49,149 nucleotides of DNA, taken from Nitrospirota bacterium (lineage in GTDB: Bacteria; Nitrospirota; Nitrospiria; JACQBZ01). Location of the stretch: contig JACQCA010000031.1 of assembly GCA_016201865.1 (NCBI GenBank), forward strand, positions 1 through 49,149, read 5' to 3'. Positions 1 to 8,967 of the stretch are shown here, one piece after another. Position 1 is the first letter of the stretch. Each line of letters begins with the position of its first letter. The notes under the pieces are model-generated. The model did no database searches and was not told the origin of the DNA. It was given only the letters and a program-made list of their open reading frames with translations. A program made the position numbers and the translations under genes.

Positions 1-54
1 ATGCAACCGCTGCAACTCCTTCATGCTCATGAGTATCCTGTCCTCTCTGACCAT
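1..54 (-). CDS. Transposase, N-terminal 18 residues only (truncated by window edge)
   Basis: Minus-strand ATG at 52-54 preceded by AGGAGGG about 7 nt upstream. The visible residues read MVREDRILMSMKELQRLH. The MS-KELQRL string resembles the start of ISNCY/IS1202-type DDE transposases, which continue into a helix-turn-helix. The rest of the gene lies outside the window, so integrity cannot be judged. It sits just inside the IS end described at 94-141, which supports the call. Confidence 0.55.
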   Translation of the reverse strand, partial: MVREDRILMSMKELQRLH

Positions 55-141
55 CCTGCCCTCCTAATTGGAGCAGGGAGTCTATCAGTAAGAGGACATT
101 TCTACTTTGGCAGAACCGGACATTATCACTTTGGGATGACA
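1..141 (-). mobile_element. One end of an insertion sequence (ISNCY/IS481-like), cut by the window edge
   Basis: On the minus strand the element begins TGTCATCCCAAAG at 141 and runs out of the window. Two copies of an approximately 17-nt motif lie near the end, at 94-112 and 118-137 on the plus strand (GGACATTtCTACTTTGG and GGACATTaTCACTTTGG). Repeated terminal transposase-binding sites of this kind are typical of IS21, IS481 and ISNCY families. A transposase start codon with a good ribosome-binding site follows inside. Family assignment is tentative because only about 140 nt are visible. Confidence 0.65.
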
Positions 142-166
142 CCCCCCTCTTCTTCATCGGAAAAAA

Positions 167-862
167 TCACCACGGGATCTCCTTCTGGTCACGGATGAAC
201 TTTCCGTTGGGAACCGTCGGAGCGGTCGCGAGCCAGACAATCGACTCGGCCCCCTTCTCAACGCTCCGCGTCGCCCCTCGCCCGCCCATCTCGGTCCGGA
301 CCCAACCGGGACAGACCGAATTGACCCTGACGCGGCCATGAAGATCCTCGGCCAGCTGGACCGTCAACGCGTTGAGCGCCGCCTTTGAGATGCTGTAGGC
401 GGGATAGCCTCCCCCGCCGTCGCTCAGCTGGCCCAGCCCGCTTGAGACGTTGATGATCCGGCCCTCGTCGCTCCGTTCCAGCAGCGGAAACAGCGCCTGC
501 GAAAGTCGGAACGGGCCGAAGAAGTTCGTCTCCATCGTCGCCCGCACCGCTTCCATCTTTACATCGATCGAGCGCTTGTCTTCGTCCATCAGCACGCCTG
601 CATTGTTGACCAGTACATCCAGCCGCCAGAGCTCGGCCGAAAGATCGTCGGCCAACCGTCGGATATCCTGCAAATCCGTCACGTCCAGACGATGAAAACG
701 CACGTCGAAGCCCCGGCCCTTCAGAGCGTCGGATGCCTTCCGGCCCTTCGCCTCGTCGCGGGCAGTCAAGATTACGGTCCATCCTTTCTCGGCCAGCTGC
801 CGGACGACCTCGTTACCGATGCCTCGGTTCGCCCCCGTCACGACCGCGATTCGCTTGTCCAT
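167..862 (-). CDS. Short-chain dehydrogenase/reductase
   Basis: 231 residues, the usual length for a classical SDR. The N-terminal Rossmann motif TGANRGIG (about residues 9-16) binds NAD(P). NNAG follows near residue 86, a catalytic serine lies in the INVSSG stretch, and the Tyr-Lys pair is in YSISK. The C-terminal part has the PGWVRTEM loop. The substrate cannot be told; proteins of this subgroup are often annotated as carbonyl reductases. The start is supported by AGAGGG 7 nt before ATG. The gene lies 45 nt downstream of the DoxX gene on the same strand and may be co-transcribed with it. The strand directly downstream is the IS end, so the operon may originally have been longer. Confidence 0.9.
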   Translation of the reverse strand: MDKRIAVVTGANRGIGNEVVRQLAEKGWTVILTARDEAKGRKASDALKGRGFDVRFHRLDVTDLQDIRRLADDLSAELWRLDVLVNNAGVLMDEDKRSIDVKMEAVRATMETNFFGPFRLSQALFPLLERSDEGRIINVSSGLGQLSDGGGGYPAYSISKAALNALTVQLAEDLHGRVRVNSVCPGWVRTEMGGRGATRSVEKGAESIVWLATAPTVPNGKFIRDQKEIPW

Positions 863-907
863 CCAAACCCTCTTGACAACGCAATAAGCGACTTGCCCCT
901 TTGCCGG

Positions 908-1297
908 CTACCGGCGGCCTTGAACGGCATCGATGCTCCAGAGACCGCCGCCTTGCGTCGAGATGAAGAGAAACACGAAACAGTAGAGCGCCGCAAGATC
1001 GCCGCCGTTCTGAATCGGCAGGAGCGCCTTCGTCCCGTGCGCCATCCAGTACGCGACGGCCATCAGACCGCTGCAAAGAAAGGCGGCCCATCGCGTAAAG
1101 AGCCCGATCATGACGAGCGTCCCTCCGATCAGTTCGATCGGACCGGCGATGTATATGATATACGCGGGAACGCCGGGCGGCATCGGGACCGGAAAACCGA
1201 ACAGCTTCTGAGCGCCGTGCCAAAGAAAAAGAAATCCGACCACGATCCGCATCAGCGCGTAACCCTGAGAACTGTAGGACGACATGAATGCGTTCAT
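908..1297 (-). CDS. DoxX family membrane protein
   Basis: 129 residues with four hydrophobic segments. The sequence from about residue 10 (YALMRIVVGFLFLWHGAQKL) is the typical DoxX opening, and the following PAYIIYIAGPIELIGG stretch is the second helix. DoxX proteins are inner-membrane proteins; some associate with quinone oxidoreductases or with thiol redox proteins, but the role here is unknown. A strong GAGGAGGT ribosome-binding site stands 6-7 nt before the ATG. The SDR gene follows 45 nt downstream, a common pairing of a DoxX protein with a soluble oxidoreductase. Confidence 0.85.
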   Translation of the reverse strand: MNAFMSSYSSQGYALMRIVVGFLFLWHGAQKLFGFPVPMPPGVPAYIIYIAGPIELIGGTLVMIGLFTRWAAFLCSGLMAVAYWMAHGTKALLPIQNGGDLAALYCFVFLFISTQGGGLWSIDAVQGRR

Positions 1298-1341
1298 GGA
1301 AATACCTCCTCATTATTATGTTTTATGTTGCGCGGAGGCAT

Positions 1342-2364
1342 CTACCCAGCCGATTTCTCCGCGGCTTGTGCCGTTTTCTGGGCTTTTTGATCGGCATGAT
1401 CGAGCCATTTTCGGATGCGATTGGCATCGCCGTATTTGCTCCATTCGCCCCATGAATTGAGCAGGACAACAATGATCGGGCGATCGGCGATCTCGGCCCG
1501 CATCACCAAACAGTGTCCGGCCTCGGCGATATAACCCGTTTTACTGAGACCGATGTTCCATTGCCCGTTTCGGACCAGGCGGTTGGTATTCACGAATCGG
1601 ATCTCCCATCCCCTCCGGTGATCCGTCACAGAATCCGTTCCAACGGTCGTGAGCTCGCGAATCAGAGGATAGCGATCGGCGGCCTCCACCAGGGCGACCA
1701 GGTCCGCCGCGGTCGAAATGTTCCCGCGATGCAGACCCGCGGCATCCCGGAAAACGGTATCCTTCATTCCGAGCCTCCCGGCCTTGTCGTTCATCGCCGC
1801 AACCAAGGCCTCGGCGCCTCCGGGATACGTGCGCCCCAAGGCCGCGGCCGCCCGATTTTCCGAGCCGGCCAGCGCGATCTTAAGCAGGTCACGGCGTGTC
1901 AACTGTGTCCCAAAACTGAGCTTGGAGCCGGAACCGCGCCGTCGGTCGCGATCCGCCTGAGTAATCGTGATCACCTCCTCCTCCGGCAGCCCGGCGTCAA
2001 GAATGACCATCGCGGTCATCAATTTGGTGAGCGATGCGATCGGCCTTTGGGCATACATCTTCTTTTCGAACAGCACGCGGCCTTCGCGGCCGTCCATGAC
2101 AAGCGCCGCGTCCGAACGCAAGAACAGCTTCTTCGGATCCAGATAGGAGACGAGTGAATTTTTGGTGTTGGGCTGCGGGGGGTCATTCGCCGAGGCCGGC
2201 GGCGGTCCGCCTTGATCGGAACAACCGAGTGTGAGTTGGACGGCGAGAAAGGACGCCGTCCATAGCAGCGTATGGAATTTCAGTTTTGAACCGATGGCCC
2301 ACACTCCCGTGAAGACGCCATGCCGACCATCCGACAAACCACAGATTAGTCTTTTTTCCGGCAA
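1342..2364 (-). CDS. D-alanyl-D-alanine carboxypeptidase/endopeptidase (peptidase S11, PBP7-like)
   Basis: 340 residues by the longest reading. The three penicillin-binding motifs are present: SLTK (residues 111-114, nucleophile Ser111), SEN (168-170) and KTG in LSKTGYIAEAG. This is an S11 family DD-peptidase that trims peptidoglycan stem peptides in the periplasm. A hydrophobic segment ends in LTLGC at Cys48, a likely lipobox, so the mature protein may be a lipoprotein. The start is uncertain: the first codon is TTG and puts the lipobox unusually far in. An in-frame GTG at 2302-2304 would put Cys at residue 28, but neither start has a convincing ribosome-binding site. Family confidence is high, start confidence low. 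Confidence 0.85.
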   Translation of the reverse strand: MPEKRLICGLSDGRHGVFTGVWAIGSKLKFHTLLWTASFLAVQLTLGCSDQGGPPPASANDPPQPNTKNSLVSYLDPKKLFLRSDAALVMDGREGRVLFEKKMYAQRPIASLTKLMTAMVILDAGLPEEEVITITQADRDRRRGSGSKLSFGTQLTRRDLLKIALAGSENRAAAALGRTYPGGAEALVAAMNDKAGRLGMKDTVFRDAAGLHRGNISTAADLVALVEAADRYPLIRELTTVGTDSVTDHRRGWEIRFVNTNRLVRNGQWNIGLSKTGYIAEAGHCLVMRAEIADRPIIVVLLNSWGEWSKYGDANRIRKWLDHADQKAQKTAQAAEKSAG

Positions 2365-2418
2365 CCGTCAAGAACAAATCCGTCTTCGGTTGCCGGCAAC
2401 CGGTAGAAGGGTTTATTT

Positions 2419-3639
2419 TTAGTAAATCAGTTCTCCCCGAAGACCCTGCGGGACAATCACGACACCGGAAGAATCCAGATGATACCGGGCGCGGTCCTGT
2501 TCCGGGTCATACCCCAAATGCGTTCCGGCCTGAAGGACATTGTAGCGGTCGACGATGGCTCGACGAAGACGGGACCCGCGCTGAATGCGAACATAATCCA
2601 TCACAATGGAGTCCTCGATCACCACATCCTCCTCAAGCCATACCTCCCTTCGCACGATCGAATTGCGGACGGTCGCGCCGTTCACCACCGTCCCGGCGCC
2701 CAAGCTGCTGTTCTCGATCTCACCCCGAATGACCTTGGCCACCGGGCCCTGGTAATGGCTTGAATAGATCGGCCATTGAGGATTGAAGATCTCAAACTTC
2801 GCCTCGGCCCCGAGAAGATCCTGGTGCGCGGCGTAATACGCCCCGATGTTCCCCACATCGCGCCAGTAACCCTTTTCCTCAAACGGATAAGCGCCGGGGA
2901 CTTTGTTGCTGAAAAAATCGTAGGCGAACACCCGATGGGTCTTGCATAACCGCGGAATCACGTCCTTTCCAAAATCGTGCTCGCCCCGGTAATGGGCCTC
3001 TTGCAGCGCGGCGGTGAGCACGGGGGTGGAGAACAGGTAGTTGCCCATGGACGCATAGGCGCGCATCGGGTCGCCGGGCATCGAAACGGGCCGCTCCGGT
3101 TTTTCAATAAATTCCCGGATTCGGCCGTCCGCTTCAGCCGAGATGATGCCGAACGAGGAGGCCTGGTCGAGCGGGACGGGCAACGCGGCCACGGTCACGT
3201 CCGCGCCGCGATCGAGATGAAACCCGACCATCTGACGGACATCCATCCGATAGATGTGATCCGCTCCGAAAACGGCCACCAGGTCGGCGTGGTGACGGCC
3301 AAACAGGTTGATGTTTTGGTAAACCGCATCGGCGGTTCCTTGAAACCATTCCGGTCCGGTTCGCATCTGGGGCGGCACGACGGTGACAAAATGATCGGGC
3401 AGTCTCGGGGAGAGGACCCAGGAGCGGCGGACATGCTCGATGAGCGACTGCGATTTATACTGAACCAGCAGATAAATGGACTGAATCTCGGAATTGACCA
3501 GACTGCTCAGAACAAAATCAACGATCCGGTAGCGCCCCCCGAACGGGACCGCGGGCTTCGACCGCTCGATCGTCAATGGATGAAGGCGGCGGCCCTCCCC
3601 GCCGGCCATGACCATCGCCAGGATTCTCGGATGAGTCAT
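2419..3639 (-). CDS. glgC: Glucose-1-phosphate adenylyltransferase
   Basis: 406 residues, normal for GlgC. The nucleotide-binding opening [13 protein letters not shown] is followed by [16 protein letters not shown], the signature of ADP-glucose pyrophosphorylases, and FIEKPE lies mid-protein. The C-terminal half is a left-handed beta-helix ([19 protein letters not shown] and following). It makes ADP-glucose from ATP and glucose-1-phosphate for glycogen synthesis. No glycogen synthase or branching enzyme is adjacent. The gene stands alone, with 54 nt before the DD-peptidase gene and about 125 nt upstream. Confidence 0.96.
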   Translation of the reverse strand: MTHPRILAMVMAGGEGRRLHPLTIERSKPAVPFGGRYRIVDFVLSSLVNSEIQSIYLLVQYKSQSLIEHVRRSWVLSPRLPDHFVTVVPPQMRTGPEWFQGTADAVYQNINLFGRHHADLVAVFGADHIYRMDVRQMVGFHLDRGADVTVAALPVPLDQASSFGIISAEADGRIREFIEKPERPVSMPGDPMRAYASMGNYLFSTPVLTAALQEAHYRGEHDFGKDVIPRLCKTHRVFAYDFFSNKVPGAYPFEEKGYWRDVGNIGAYYAAHQDLLGAEAKFEIFNPQWPIYSSHYQGPVAKVIRGEIENSSLGAGTVVNGATVRNSIVRREVWLEEDVVIEDSIVMDYVRIQRGSRLRRAIVDRYNVLQAGTHLGYDPEQDRARYHLDSSGVVIVPQGLRGELIY

Positions 3640-3763
3640 ATTCTACTTCCGTTCGTTACGCATGAACTGTCATTACAGGAAAATATCGTTCTCTACTCGT
3701 GTTGAAGCGTGTCAATCATAATTCCGGGATGACGCCAATGTCAAGGATTGTCAGAAGGAAGCG

Positions 3764-4288
3764 TCAAGGAACGTGCGGCGGCTTGGAGGGTTGATCGCGC
3801 GGGAGCACATCCTGGCTGTCGGCAACAATGGTGAAGTCGCCCTGGGCCAAGACATGGTCCTTCAGGTATTTGACGCGATAGGTGCGGCGGCCGATCTTCA
3901 TGCCTTTGGGCGAGAGAAACCAGAAGGCCTGGGTCGTGGTGAAATTGTATAGACCGACATCTGTCGGCTCAACCGTCATCTTGTTTCGATCGAGAGGAAT
4001 TTCGCGTCCGTCGCTCATGATCTCGAAGAGGGCGACCACCAATTCCTTGACCCCGATGTTTTTCTTAAATCGAACCACCCAGGCTACATTCTCTCCGAGC
4101 GTAAAGGTCGTCGTGGGGTTCAGAACATCCTTGCCGGCGGCGTCAAGCGCTTTTCCAAAATAAATAGCGGCCTCCCTCCGATCGGATGGCATCCGGTCGA
4201 GAAAATCCAGCCATTCTTTATGGAAGACCACGCCGCCGATGATCAACAAAAAGATCACGGCCGAGGCGACCGCAATCCCAGTCTTCAT
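3764..4288 (-). CDS. Membrane-anchored protein of unknown function
   Basis: 174 residues starting at MKTGIAVASAVIFLLIIGG, a single N-terminal membrane anchor or uncleaved signal. About 150 residues of predicted extracytoplasmic domain follow, containing two beta-rich stretches (TFTLGENVAWVVRF and RRTYRVKYLKDHVLAQGDF). I do not recognise the family. The longer reading frame reaching 4450 overlaps the adenosine deaminase-like gene by more than 150 nt. The ATG at 4286-4288 is preferred because it lies 7 nt after that gene's stop and is followed directly by the hydrophobic segment. It is likely co-transcribed with the deaminase-like and CBS genes. Confidence 0.7.
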   Translation of the reverse strand: MKTGIAVASAVIFLLIIGGVVFHKEWLDFLDRMPSDRREAAIYFGKALDAAGKDVLNPTTTFTLGENVAWVVRFKKNIGVKELVVALFEIMSDGREIPLDRNKMTVEPTDVGLYNFTTTQAFWFLSPKGMKIGRRTYRVKYLKDHVLAQGDFTIVADSQDVLPRDQPSKPPHVP

Positions 4289-4295
4289 GACGGAA

Positions 4296-5318
4296 TCAGG
4301 CTTCACCTTTTCCGGAACGGATAAATGAAAAGGCGCCGGCATTCTGGTGAATCCGGGCCAGTTGAGAAACGGATAACCGCTGGGCCAGGCGCTTGTTCTC
4401 AAGATTTTGGTCGGTGCCGGAGACGGTCGTGTTGTCGGTGCAGATTGCAACCGGAATCCCGTATTCCAGAAAGGTGAAGATCGGGTGCGGCCGTCCGCGT
4501 TTGACGGCGCCGGTCTGGTAATTGGATGTGATACAGCACTCGATCAGAATTTTGTCGCGGGCCAACCGGCGCAAAAGCGCTTTGTCACGGATGGCGGAGC
4601 AGCCGTGCCCGATCCGGGTCACGCCCAAGACATCGATCGCCTGCCAAAGGGCGTGCGGTCCCTCGTCTTCACCGGCATGGATCGTCAATCCCAGACCCCC
4701 GATTCGCGCAATGGTGTAGGCCTCCTTAAACAGTTTGGGCGGGTTTCCGCGCTCGGCACCGGCGACGTCGAACCCGATCACGCCCGTCCGCTCGTGGAAC
4801 TGCTGCCCTTCCGAAACGGCCGATCGGGCGAGAATCTTGGCGATGTGCGGCCCGTGCTGCCGCATCGCGATGATGATCAATCCGGCCCGGATCGGATACC
4901 GCGCCTTCGCCCGGTTGATGCCGCTTAAGGCCGCGCTGATCGTCTGGCGAAGCGTGAGACCCGCAAAGGTATGGATGATGGGCGAGTATCGAAGCTCCAG
5001 AAGACGGACATGATTTTGGTGGGCCTCCTCGACGATGGCCTCCACGACGCGGGCGATGTTTTCATAAAATTGGGTGATCCAGAGAGGATACTGAAATTTA
5101 TCCAGATAACTGAGCAGCGTTCCTTCTTCCCCATTCTGGAGCGCCAAAAGTTTTTCCATCTGGGTCATCGTTTCAACCGGGTTCAGCCCGTGCCGCTTCA
5201 TCAACTGCCAGGTCAATGGAACCGGAATGGATCCGTCCACATGCTGGTGGAGCTCGACCTTTTCGATGCGGGTCGGATCGGACGCCACCGGTTTTCTTGA
5301 TCGCTTTGCGACGCCCAT
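4296..5318 (-). CDS. Adenosine deaminase-family metal-dependent hydrolase
   Basis: 340 residues, the usual length of the family. The metal-binding HxH is in KVELHQHVDGSI (around residue 24). TIHAGEDEGP supplies the third histidine and catalytic glutamate, RIGHGCSA the catalytic histidine region, and ICTDNTTVSGT the metal aspartate region. Classic adenosine deaminases read NTDDP at the last site, so the substrate could be adenosine, adenine or a modified purine such as 6-methylaminopurine. The ATG overlaps the stop of the upstream CBS gene by one base, which indicates translational coupling. Confidence 0.88.
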   Translation of the reverse strand: MGVAKRSRKPVASDPTRIEKVELHQHVDGSIPVPLTWQLMKRHGLNPVETMTQMEKLLALQNGEEGTLLSYLDKFQYPLWITQFYENIARVVEAIVEEAHQNHVRLLELRYSPIIHTFAGLTLRQTISAALSGINRAKARYPIRAGLIIIAMRQHGPHIAKILARSAVSEGQQFHERTGVIGFDVAGAERGNPPKLFKEAYTIARIGGLGLTIHAGEDEGPHALWQAIDVLGVTRIGHGCSAIRDKALLRRLARDKILIECCITSNYQTGAVKRGRPHPIFTFLEYGIPVAICTDNTTVSGTDQNLENKRLAQRLSVSQLARIHQNAGAFSFIRSGKGEA

Positions 5319-5728
5319 TATTTCGTTGATTTCAGGCTCCCGATCCCGTCGTAATAGACCTTGAAATATCTCAGCAGATCGCGCACCGAGACGATGCCAA
5401 CGAATCGCCCCTTTTCCGTAACGCCCAGATGGCGGATCCTGTTCTCTCTCATCAGATCGTTGGCCCGCTCGGGCGTCTCGGTGATCTCGATCGTGATGAT
5501 CGGACTGCTCATGATGGACGAAACACGCCCCTGATCGGGACTCAGTCCCTCCGCGACGGCCTTCCGGGCCAGATCCGTCTCACTGATGATCCCCACCTCT
5601 TTGCCGCTCCGGGTCACAATCAGAGAACCGATCTCCCGGTCACGCATCTTGCGGGCCGCGGCTTTGAGGGTGGCCTCATGGTCGATGGACTCGACATTCT
5701 TGTTGACAAGCATGTTCAGTAAATCCAT
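5318..5728 (-). CDS. CBS-domain pair protein
   Basis: 136 residues made of two consecutive CBS motifs. The first is around residues 8-55 (VESIDHEATLKAAARKMRDREIGSLIV) and the second around 70-125, ending in GIVSVRDLLRYF. Tandem CBS modules bind adenine nucleotides and act as energy or ligand sensors. This stand-alone form has no attached enzyme domain. Its stop overlaps the start of the deaminase-like gene, so an adenine-nucleotide-sensing link to purine turnover is plausible but inferred. Confidence 0.9.
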   Translation of the reverse strand: MDLLNMLVNKNVESIDHEATLKAAARKMRDREIGSLIVTRSGKEVGIISETDLARKAVAEGLSPDQGRVSSIMSSPIITIEITETPERANDLMRENRIRHLGVTEKGRFVGIVSVRDLLRYFKVYYDGIGSLKSTK

Positions 5729-5769
5729 GGCTCCTGCTCCTCGCGTTATCGGTCAGCCTTGACGAGTGA

Positions 5770-6564
5770 TCATCTCTTTCGTGCCACAACCATGATATTG
5801 AAACCAAAGCGGTTGAACGGGAACATCCCCGACACCGCCAGGTCAATTTTTCCCAGGCCCAAGGCCGCCCTCCCCCAGACGGTCCGACGATCCTGTTCCA
5901 GGACATAGCGGTCCGGGATGAATGAGGCCAGGATATTGTGGCCGTGATACTGGGTGATCTCCAGACCATGCCTCTTCAAGAGGCCGGCCAGCTCGCGATG
6001 CGTAAACGTCTTAAACCGCATGCCTTCCCATTCCCGAGTCGCATGGCCCATCCCCCGTGTTCGGATGACATCCCAAAGCTCACGCGGTTTGTAGAGCAAT
6101 CCGGCATTCCATTTGTTGTCCACCTCGAATGAGATCAAGGCTCCGGGTTTCGAGACCCGGCTGATCTCGAACAGGGCCTGTTCATATCCGTCGGTGATAT
6201 GGCTCAACACATCGCCGTAGGACAGGATGCAGTCGAAGGTCCGATCCGGAAAGGGCAGGTTCCGCGCATCCTCCTTCATGAAGCGGACATGGGCAAAATC
6301 ACGGCACCGCTCCCGTGCAACGGCCAGGAGATCCTCCGCGATATCCACGCCGATCACCTCGTCGCCGTGACGGGCCAGCCGAACCGTCTGGGCCGCGTTG
6401 CCGCAACCGACATCCAGGATCATTCCGTATCGGTGTCCGTCTAAAATCCGATGAAGCAGTTTATCGTAGAGGGCATAGGCGTTGATGAAAAAAGGCTGCC
6501 GCTCGATGATGCGGTCGTAGTCTTCGGTGAGCCGTTTGTAGGCCAGGGCGACTTCGTGATTCAT
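5770..6564 (-). CDS. Class I SAM-dependent methyltransferase
   Basis: 264 residues. Motif I is MILDVGCGNAAQ (around residues 43-54), and the acidic ribose-binding residue is in VIGVDIAEDLL. The motif II/post-II region CILSYGDVLSHI and a C-terminal extension complete a Methyltransf_11-type fold. The substrate is unknown. It lies 12 nt downstream of the metallo-hydrolase gene and 41 nt upstream of the CBS gene, in a long minus-strand gene run. Confidence 0.85.
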   Translation of the reverse strand: MNHEVALAYKRLTEDYDRIIERQPFFINAYALYDKLLHRILDGHRYGMILDVGCGNAAQTVRLARHGDEVIGVDIAEDLLAVARERCRDFAHVRFMKEDARNLPFPDRTFDCILSYGDVLSHITDGYEQALFEISRVSKPGALISFEVDNKWNAGLLYKPRELWDVIRTRGMGHATREWEGMRFKTFTHRELAGLLKRHGLEITQYHGHNILASFIPDRYVLEQDRRTVWGRAALGLGKIDLAVSGMFPFNRFGFNIMVVARKR

Positions 6565-6576
6565 AAACGGTTTCTC

Positions 6577-7248
6577 TTAGCGGCCCATCGTCAGTCGCAG
6601 AAATTGCTCGACCGAACCGGTCATCAGAAACGGGTTGTGTCGTTTCTCATCGCCCAGCGTCGAGACTGGCACGTCGGCGTAATGATGACCCGGATAGACC
6701 TGGGTGTGATCGTCCATCTTCTTGAGCGTCCCGGTCAAACTTCGATACATCTCCTCCGGGCTTCCGCCGGGCAGGTCGCATCGGCCGCAGCCTTTGATGA
6801 AAAGCGTATCACCCGTGATCAACCGGTCGCCGACGTAAAAACACTGGGAGCCGGGGGTATGGCCGGGCGTATGAATAAAGGTGATGTTGAGATCGCCGAC
6901 CTTCACCGCATCGCCGCTTTCGATTTTTTTAATGTTGCCGCCGCCGTACCGAAGCGCCGCCGCCTCTTTTTTATGGACGAAGACGCGCGCGTCGGTCTGC
7001 TTGAGCAGTTCTTCCACGCCGTTGATATGGTCAAAATGGGTATGGGTCAGGAGAATCGTCTTGATCTGAAATCGGTGGTTTTGGGCGATCTTCAGAATAG
7101 CCGGCACATCCCAAGCCGGGTCCACGACGGCCGCTTCCCGCGTCTTCTCACAGCCGATTAAATAAATGAAGTTCTGCATGGGCCCCAGTTCAACCTGGTG
7201 GAGAAACAGGGCCGGTTTGTCTCGGGTCGGTGTATTCGTCATCATCAT
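6577..7248 (-). CDS. Metallo-beta-lactamase-fold hydrolase (glyoxalase II / persulfide dioxygenase group)
   Basis: 223 residues. The metal-binding THTHFDHINGVEEL motif (HxHxDH), HTPGHTPGSQCFYVGDRLITGDTLF and the late histidine in VYPGHHYAD are all present. The order matches the glyoxalase II-like subgroup. The Arg-Cys-Asp and GRCDLPGG context (GCGRCDLPGGSPEEM) is usual in that group. It could hydrolyse S-lactoylglutathione-like thioesters or act on persulfides; sequence alone does not decide. Two more ATG codons lie within the first three residues, so the start could shift by two codons. Confidence 0.88.
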   Translation of the reverse strand: MMMTNTPTRDKPALFLHQVELGPMQNFIYLIGCEKTREAAVVDPAWDVPAILKIAQNHRFQIKTILLTHTHFDHINGVEELLKQTDARVFVHKKEAAALRYGGGNIKKIESGDAVKVGDLNITFIHTPGHTPGSQCFYVGDRLITGDTLFIKGCGRCDLPGGSPEEMYRSLTGTLKKMDDHTQVYPGHHYADVPVSTLGDEKRHNPFLMTGSVEQFLRLTMGR

Positions 7249-7269
7249 GTCCTTCTAAACGGACCGGGC

Positions 7270-8304
7270 CTATTCCGTGTTCAACGCATCGATCAATTGT
7301 CGTAAGCGGCTGAAGTCTTTTCGACTAAACCGGAGCGCGAGCCTCGGCAGATGGGTCAGATCCGGTTCATCCGATTCCTCCCGTAAAACGGGGCAACGTT
7401 CAATGCGCCCTTTGGCCAGAATATCCTTGAATTCGTCATTGAGTTTTGCCAACAGCGCGTCGGAGATCGGCCGTTGCAGACGAAGAATCAAACGATCCCC
7501 GACATACCGGGAGGAGTGATAATTGCGATAAAAACCGGTGATCTCATTAACCGCAACATCCACATTATCTGTAATTTTAATGAAATGCATATCGCCCGAT
7601 GCGATGAGACCCCGTTTGAGGAGATTCTTTTCCAGATAACGGCGCCAGTCCTGCCAATAGGCATCCCCGGGGGCATTGATGAGGACCACCGGCATGATGT
7701 CGCTCTTGCCGGTCTGCATCAGGGTTAATGATTCGAACATCTCATCCAGAGTCCCGAATCCTCCCGGGAAGAGGGCGATGGCGTCCGTCTCTTTGACAAA
7801 GATCAGTTTCCGAGTGAAAAAGTATTTAAAGGTAACCAGTTTGGGATCATTCTCGATATAGACATTCGGCAATTGCTCAAACGGAAGCTGAATGTTGACG
7901 CCGAAACTCATGTTTCGCCCGGCGCCTTGCTGTGCGCCCTTCATGATTCCGTCGCCCGCGCCGGTGATGACCATATACCCGTGGCGGACGATCTTGCGTG
8001 CGAAATTAGCCGTCTGCTTATAGACCGGATCGGTCTCGGCCGTTCGAGCCGAACCGAACACCGTCACTTTGCGAATGTGTCGGTAGCCGGAGAAAAGTTT
8101 GAAGGCAAACCGCAATTCCCTCAAGGCCGCGTTGAGGATCTTGACGTCTCCTCGATCGGCCGGCTCGTCCACCAATTTCAAGGCCGTGACGATGATCTCC
8201 TTGATCAGGTCGGCATGAGGGGAACCGCCCCGCATCTGGATGAGATTCATGATGTGGTCGTCAAAATTTCCCTGCTCAAGGCTGTAACGTTTTCCCATCG
8301 TCAA
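7270..8304 (-). CDS. LOG family protein (TIGR00730-like)
   Basis: 344 residues. The central part carries GAGDGIMKGAQQGAG and the signature PGGFGTLDEMFE, the nucleotide-binding site of LOG (cytokinin riboside monophosphate phosphoribohydrolase / lysine-decarboxylase-like) proteins. The protein is longer than the roughly 190-residue minimal family. The extra N-terminal 80 residues and a C-terminal 90-residue tail match the larger bacterial subgroup of unknown substrate. Its ATG overlaps the upstream thioesterase stop by 4 nt. Confidence 0.85.
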   Translation of the reverse strand: MTMGKRYSLEQGNFDDHIMNLIQMRGGSPHADLIKEIIVTALKLVDEPADRGDVKILNAALRELRFAFKLFSGYRHIRKVTVFGSARTAETDPVYKQTANFARKIVRHGYMVITGAGDGIMKGAQQGAGRNMSFGVNIQLPFEQLPNVYIENDPKLVTFKYFFTRKLIFVKETDAIALFPGGFGTLDEMFESLTLMQTGKSDIMPVVLINAPGDAYWQDWRRYLEKNLLKRGLIASGDMHFIKITDNVDVAVNEITGFYRNYHSSRYVGDRLILRLQRPISDALLAKLNDEFKDILAKGRIERCPVLREESDEPDLTHLPRLALRFSRKDFSRLRQLIDALNTE

Positions 8305-8792
8305 CTCTTCGAATCGGAATGAGAACGGCGTTGTTTCCGTTCCTGATACCGGCGCTCCCCATCCTGATACCGGCGCTTTTCCTCCGGCGTCTCCGCTCGG
8401 AGAGGAGGCACCGGGATCGGTTTCCCGTTGTTGTCAAGGGCAACGTAGGTCAGAATGGCGCTGCTGGTATGATGCCGTTCACCGCTCATGGGATCTTCGG
8501 CATACACCTCCACGCCGACCTCCATCGAGGTGCGGCCCACATAATTCAGCGCCGCCTTCAGAATAGCCACCTGGCCCAATCGGATCGGAGAATGGAACTC
8601 CAGACGTTCCATGGCAGCCGTTACAACGGGCCGGTTGCTGTGTCTGAAGGCAACGACCGCCGCGATCATGTCGATCCAATGCATGACCCGTCCGCCAAGC
8701 ACATTCCCAAGCGGGTTGGTGTCATTTGGAAGGACGACCTGGAGCGCCTCGGCGGCGGACGCTGAAATCGGTTTTGCGCCGATGGGTTGCAT
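8301..8792 (-). CDS. Acyl-CoA thioesterase, hotdog fold (YciA/BFIT type)
   Basis: 163 residues. The motif LPNDTNPLGNVLGGRVMHWIDMIAAVVAFRH carries the conserved Asn/Asp and hotdog helix typical of ACOT7/YciA thioesterases, which hydrolyse acyl-CoA to free acid and CoA. The C-terminal 25 residues are strongly basic (RRYQERKQRRSHSDS) and include a short repeat of YQDGERRYQERK. The gene is first in the minus-strand run that continues through the LOG protein. The region upstream is shared with the divergent pilus promoter. Confidence 0.9.
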   Translation of the reverse strand: MQPIGAKPISASAAEALQVVLPNDTNPLGNVLGGRVMHWIDMIAAVVAFRHSNRPVVTAAMERLEFHSPIRLGQVAILKAALNYVGRTSMEVGVEVYAEDPMSGERHHTSSAILTYVALDNNGKPIPVPPLRAETPEEKRRYQDGERRYQERKQRRSHSDSKS

Positions 8793-8909
8793 GAAGGCAT
8801 CCTAACATAAATTTTCGACCGGTACAAGCACGACAAAAGGACGCGGTAAAGCGCTACATGTATTGATCAAATGGCATTTTATAGACAAACATAATGCCGA
8901 GCGGTGCAC

Positions 8910-8937
8910 TTGACAAATATCCGATCTATGGTATCTT
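8910..8937 (+). promoter_or_regulatory. Sigma-70-type promoter of the pilus operon with overlapping palindrome
   Basis: TTGACA at 8910-8915, a 16-nt spacer, and TATCTT at 8932-8937 predict transcription from about 8944. A perfect palindrome, CTTGATAATCAAG (8935-8947), overlaps the -10 and the start point and could be a repressor operator. The riboswitch begins about 25 nt further on. Confidence 0.65.
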
Positions 8938-8967
8938 GATAATCAAGTATTCAAAACGATTTGGAAG

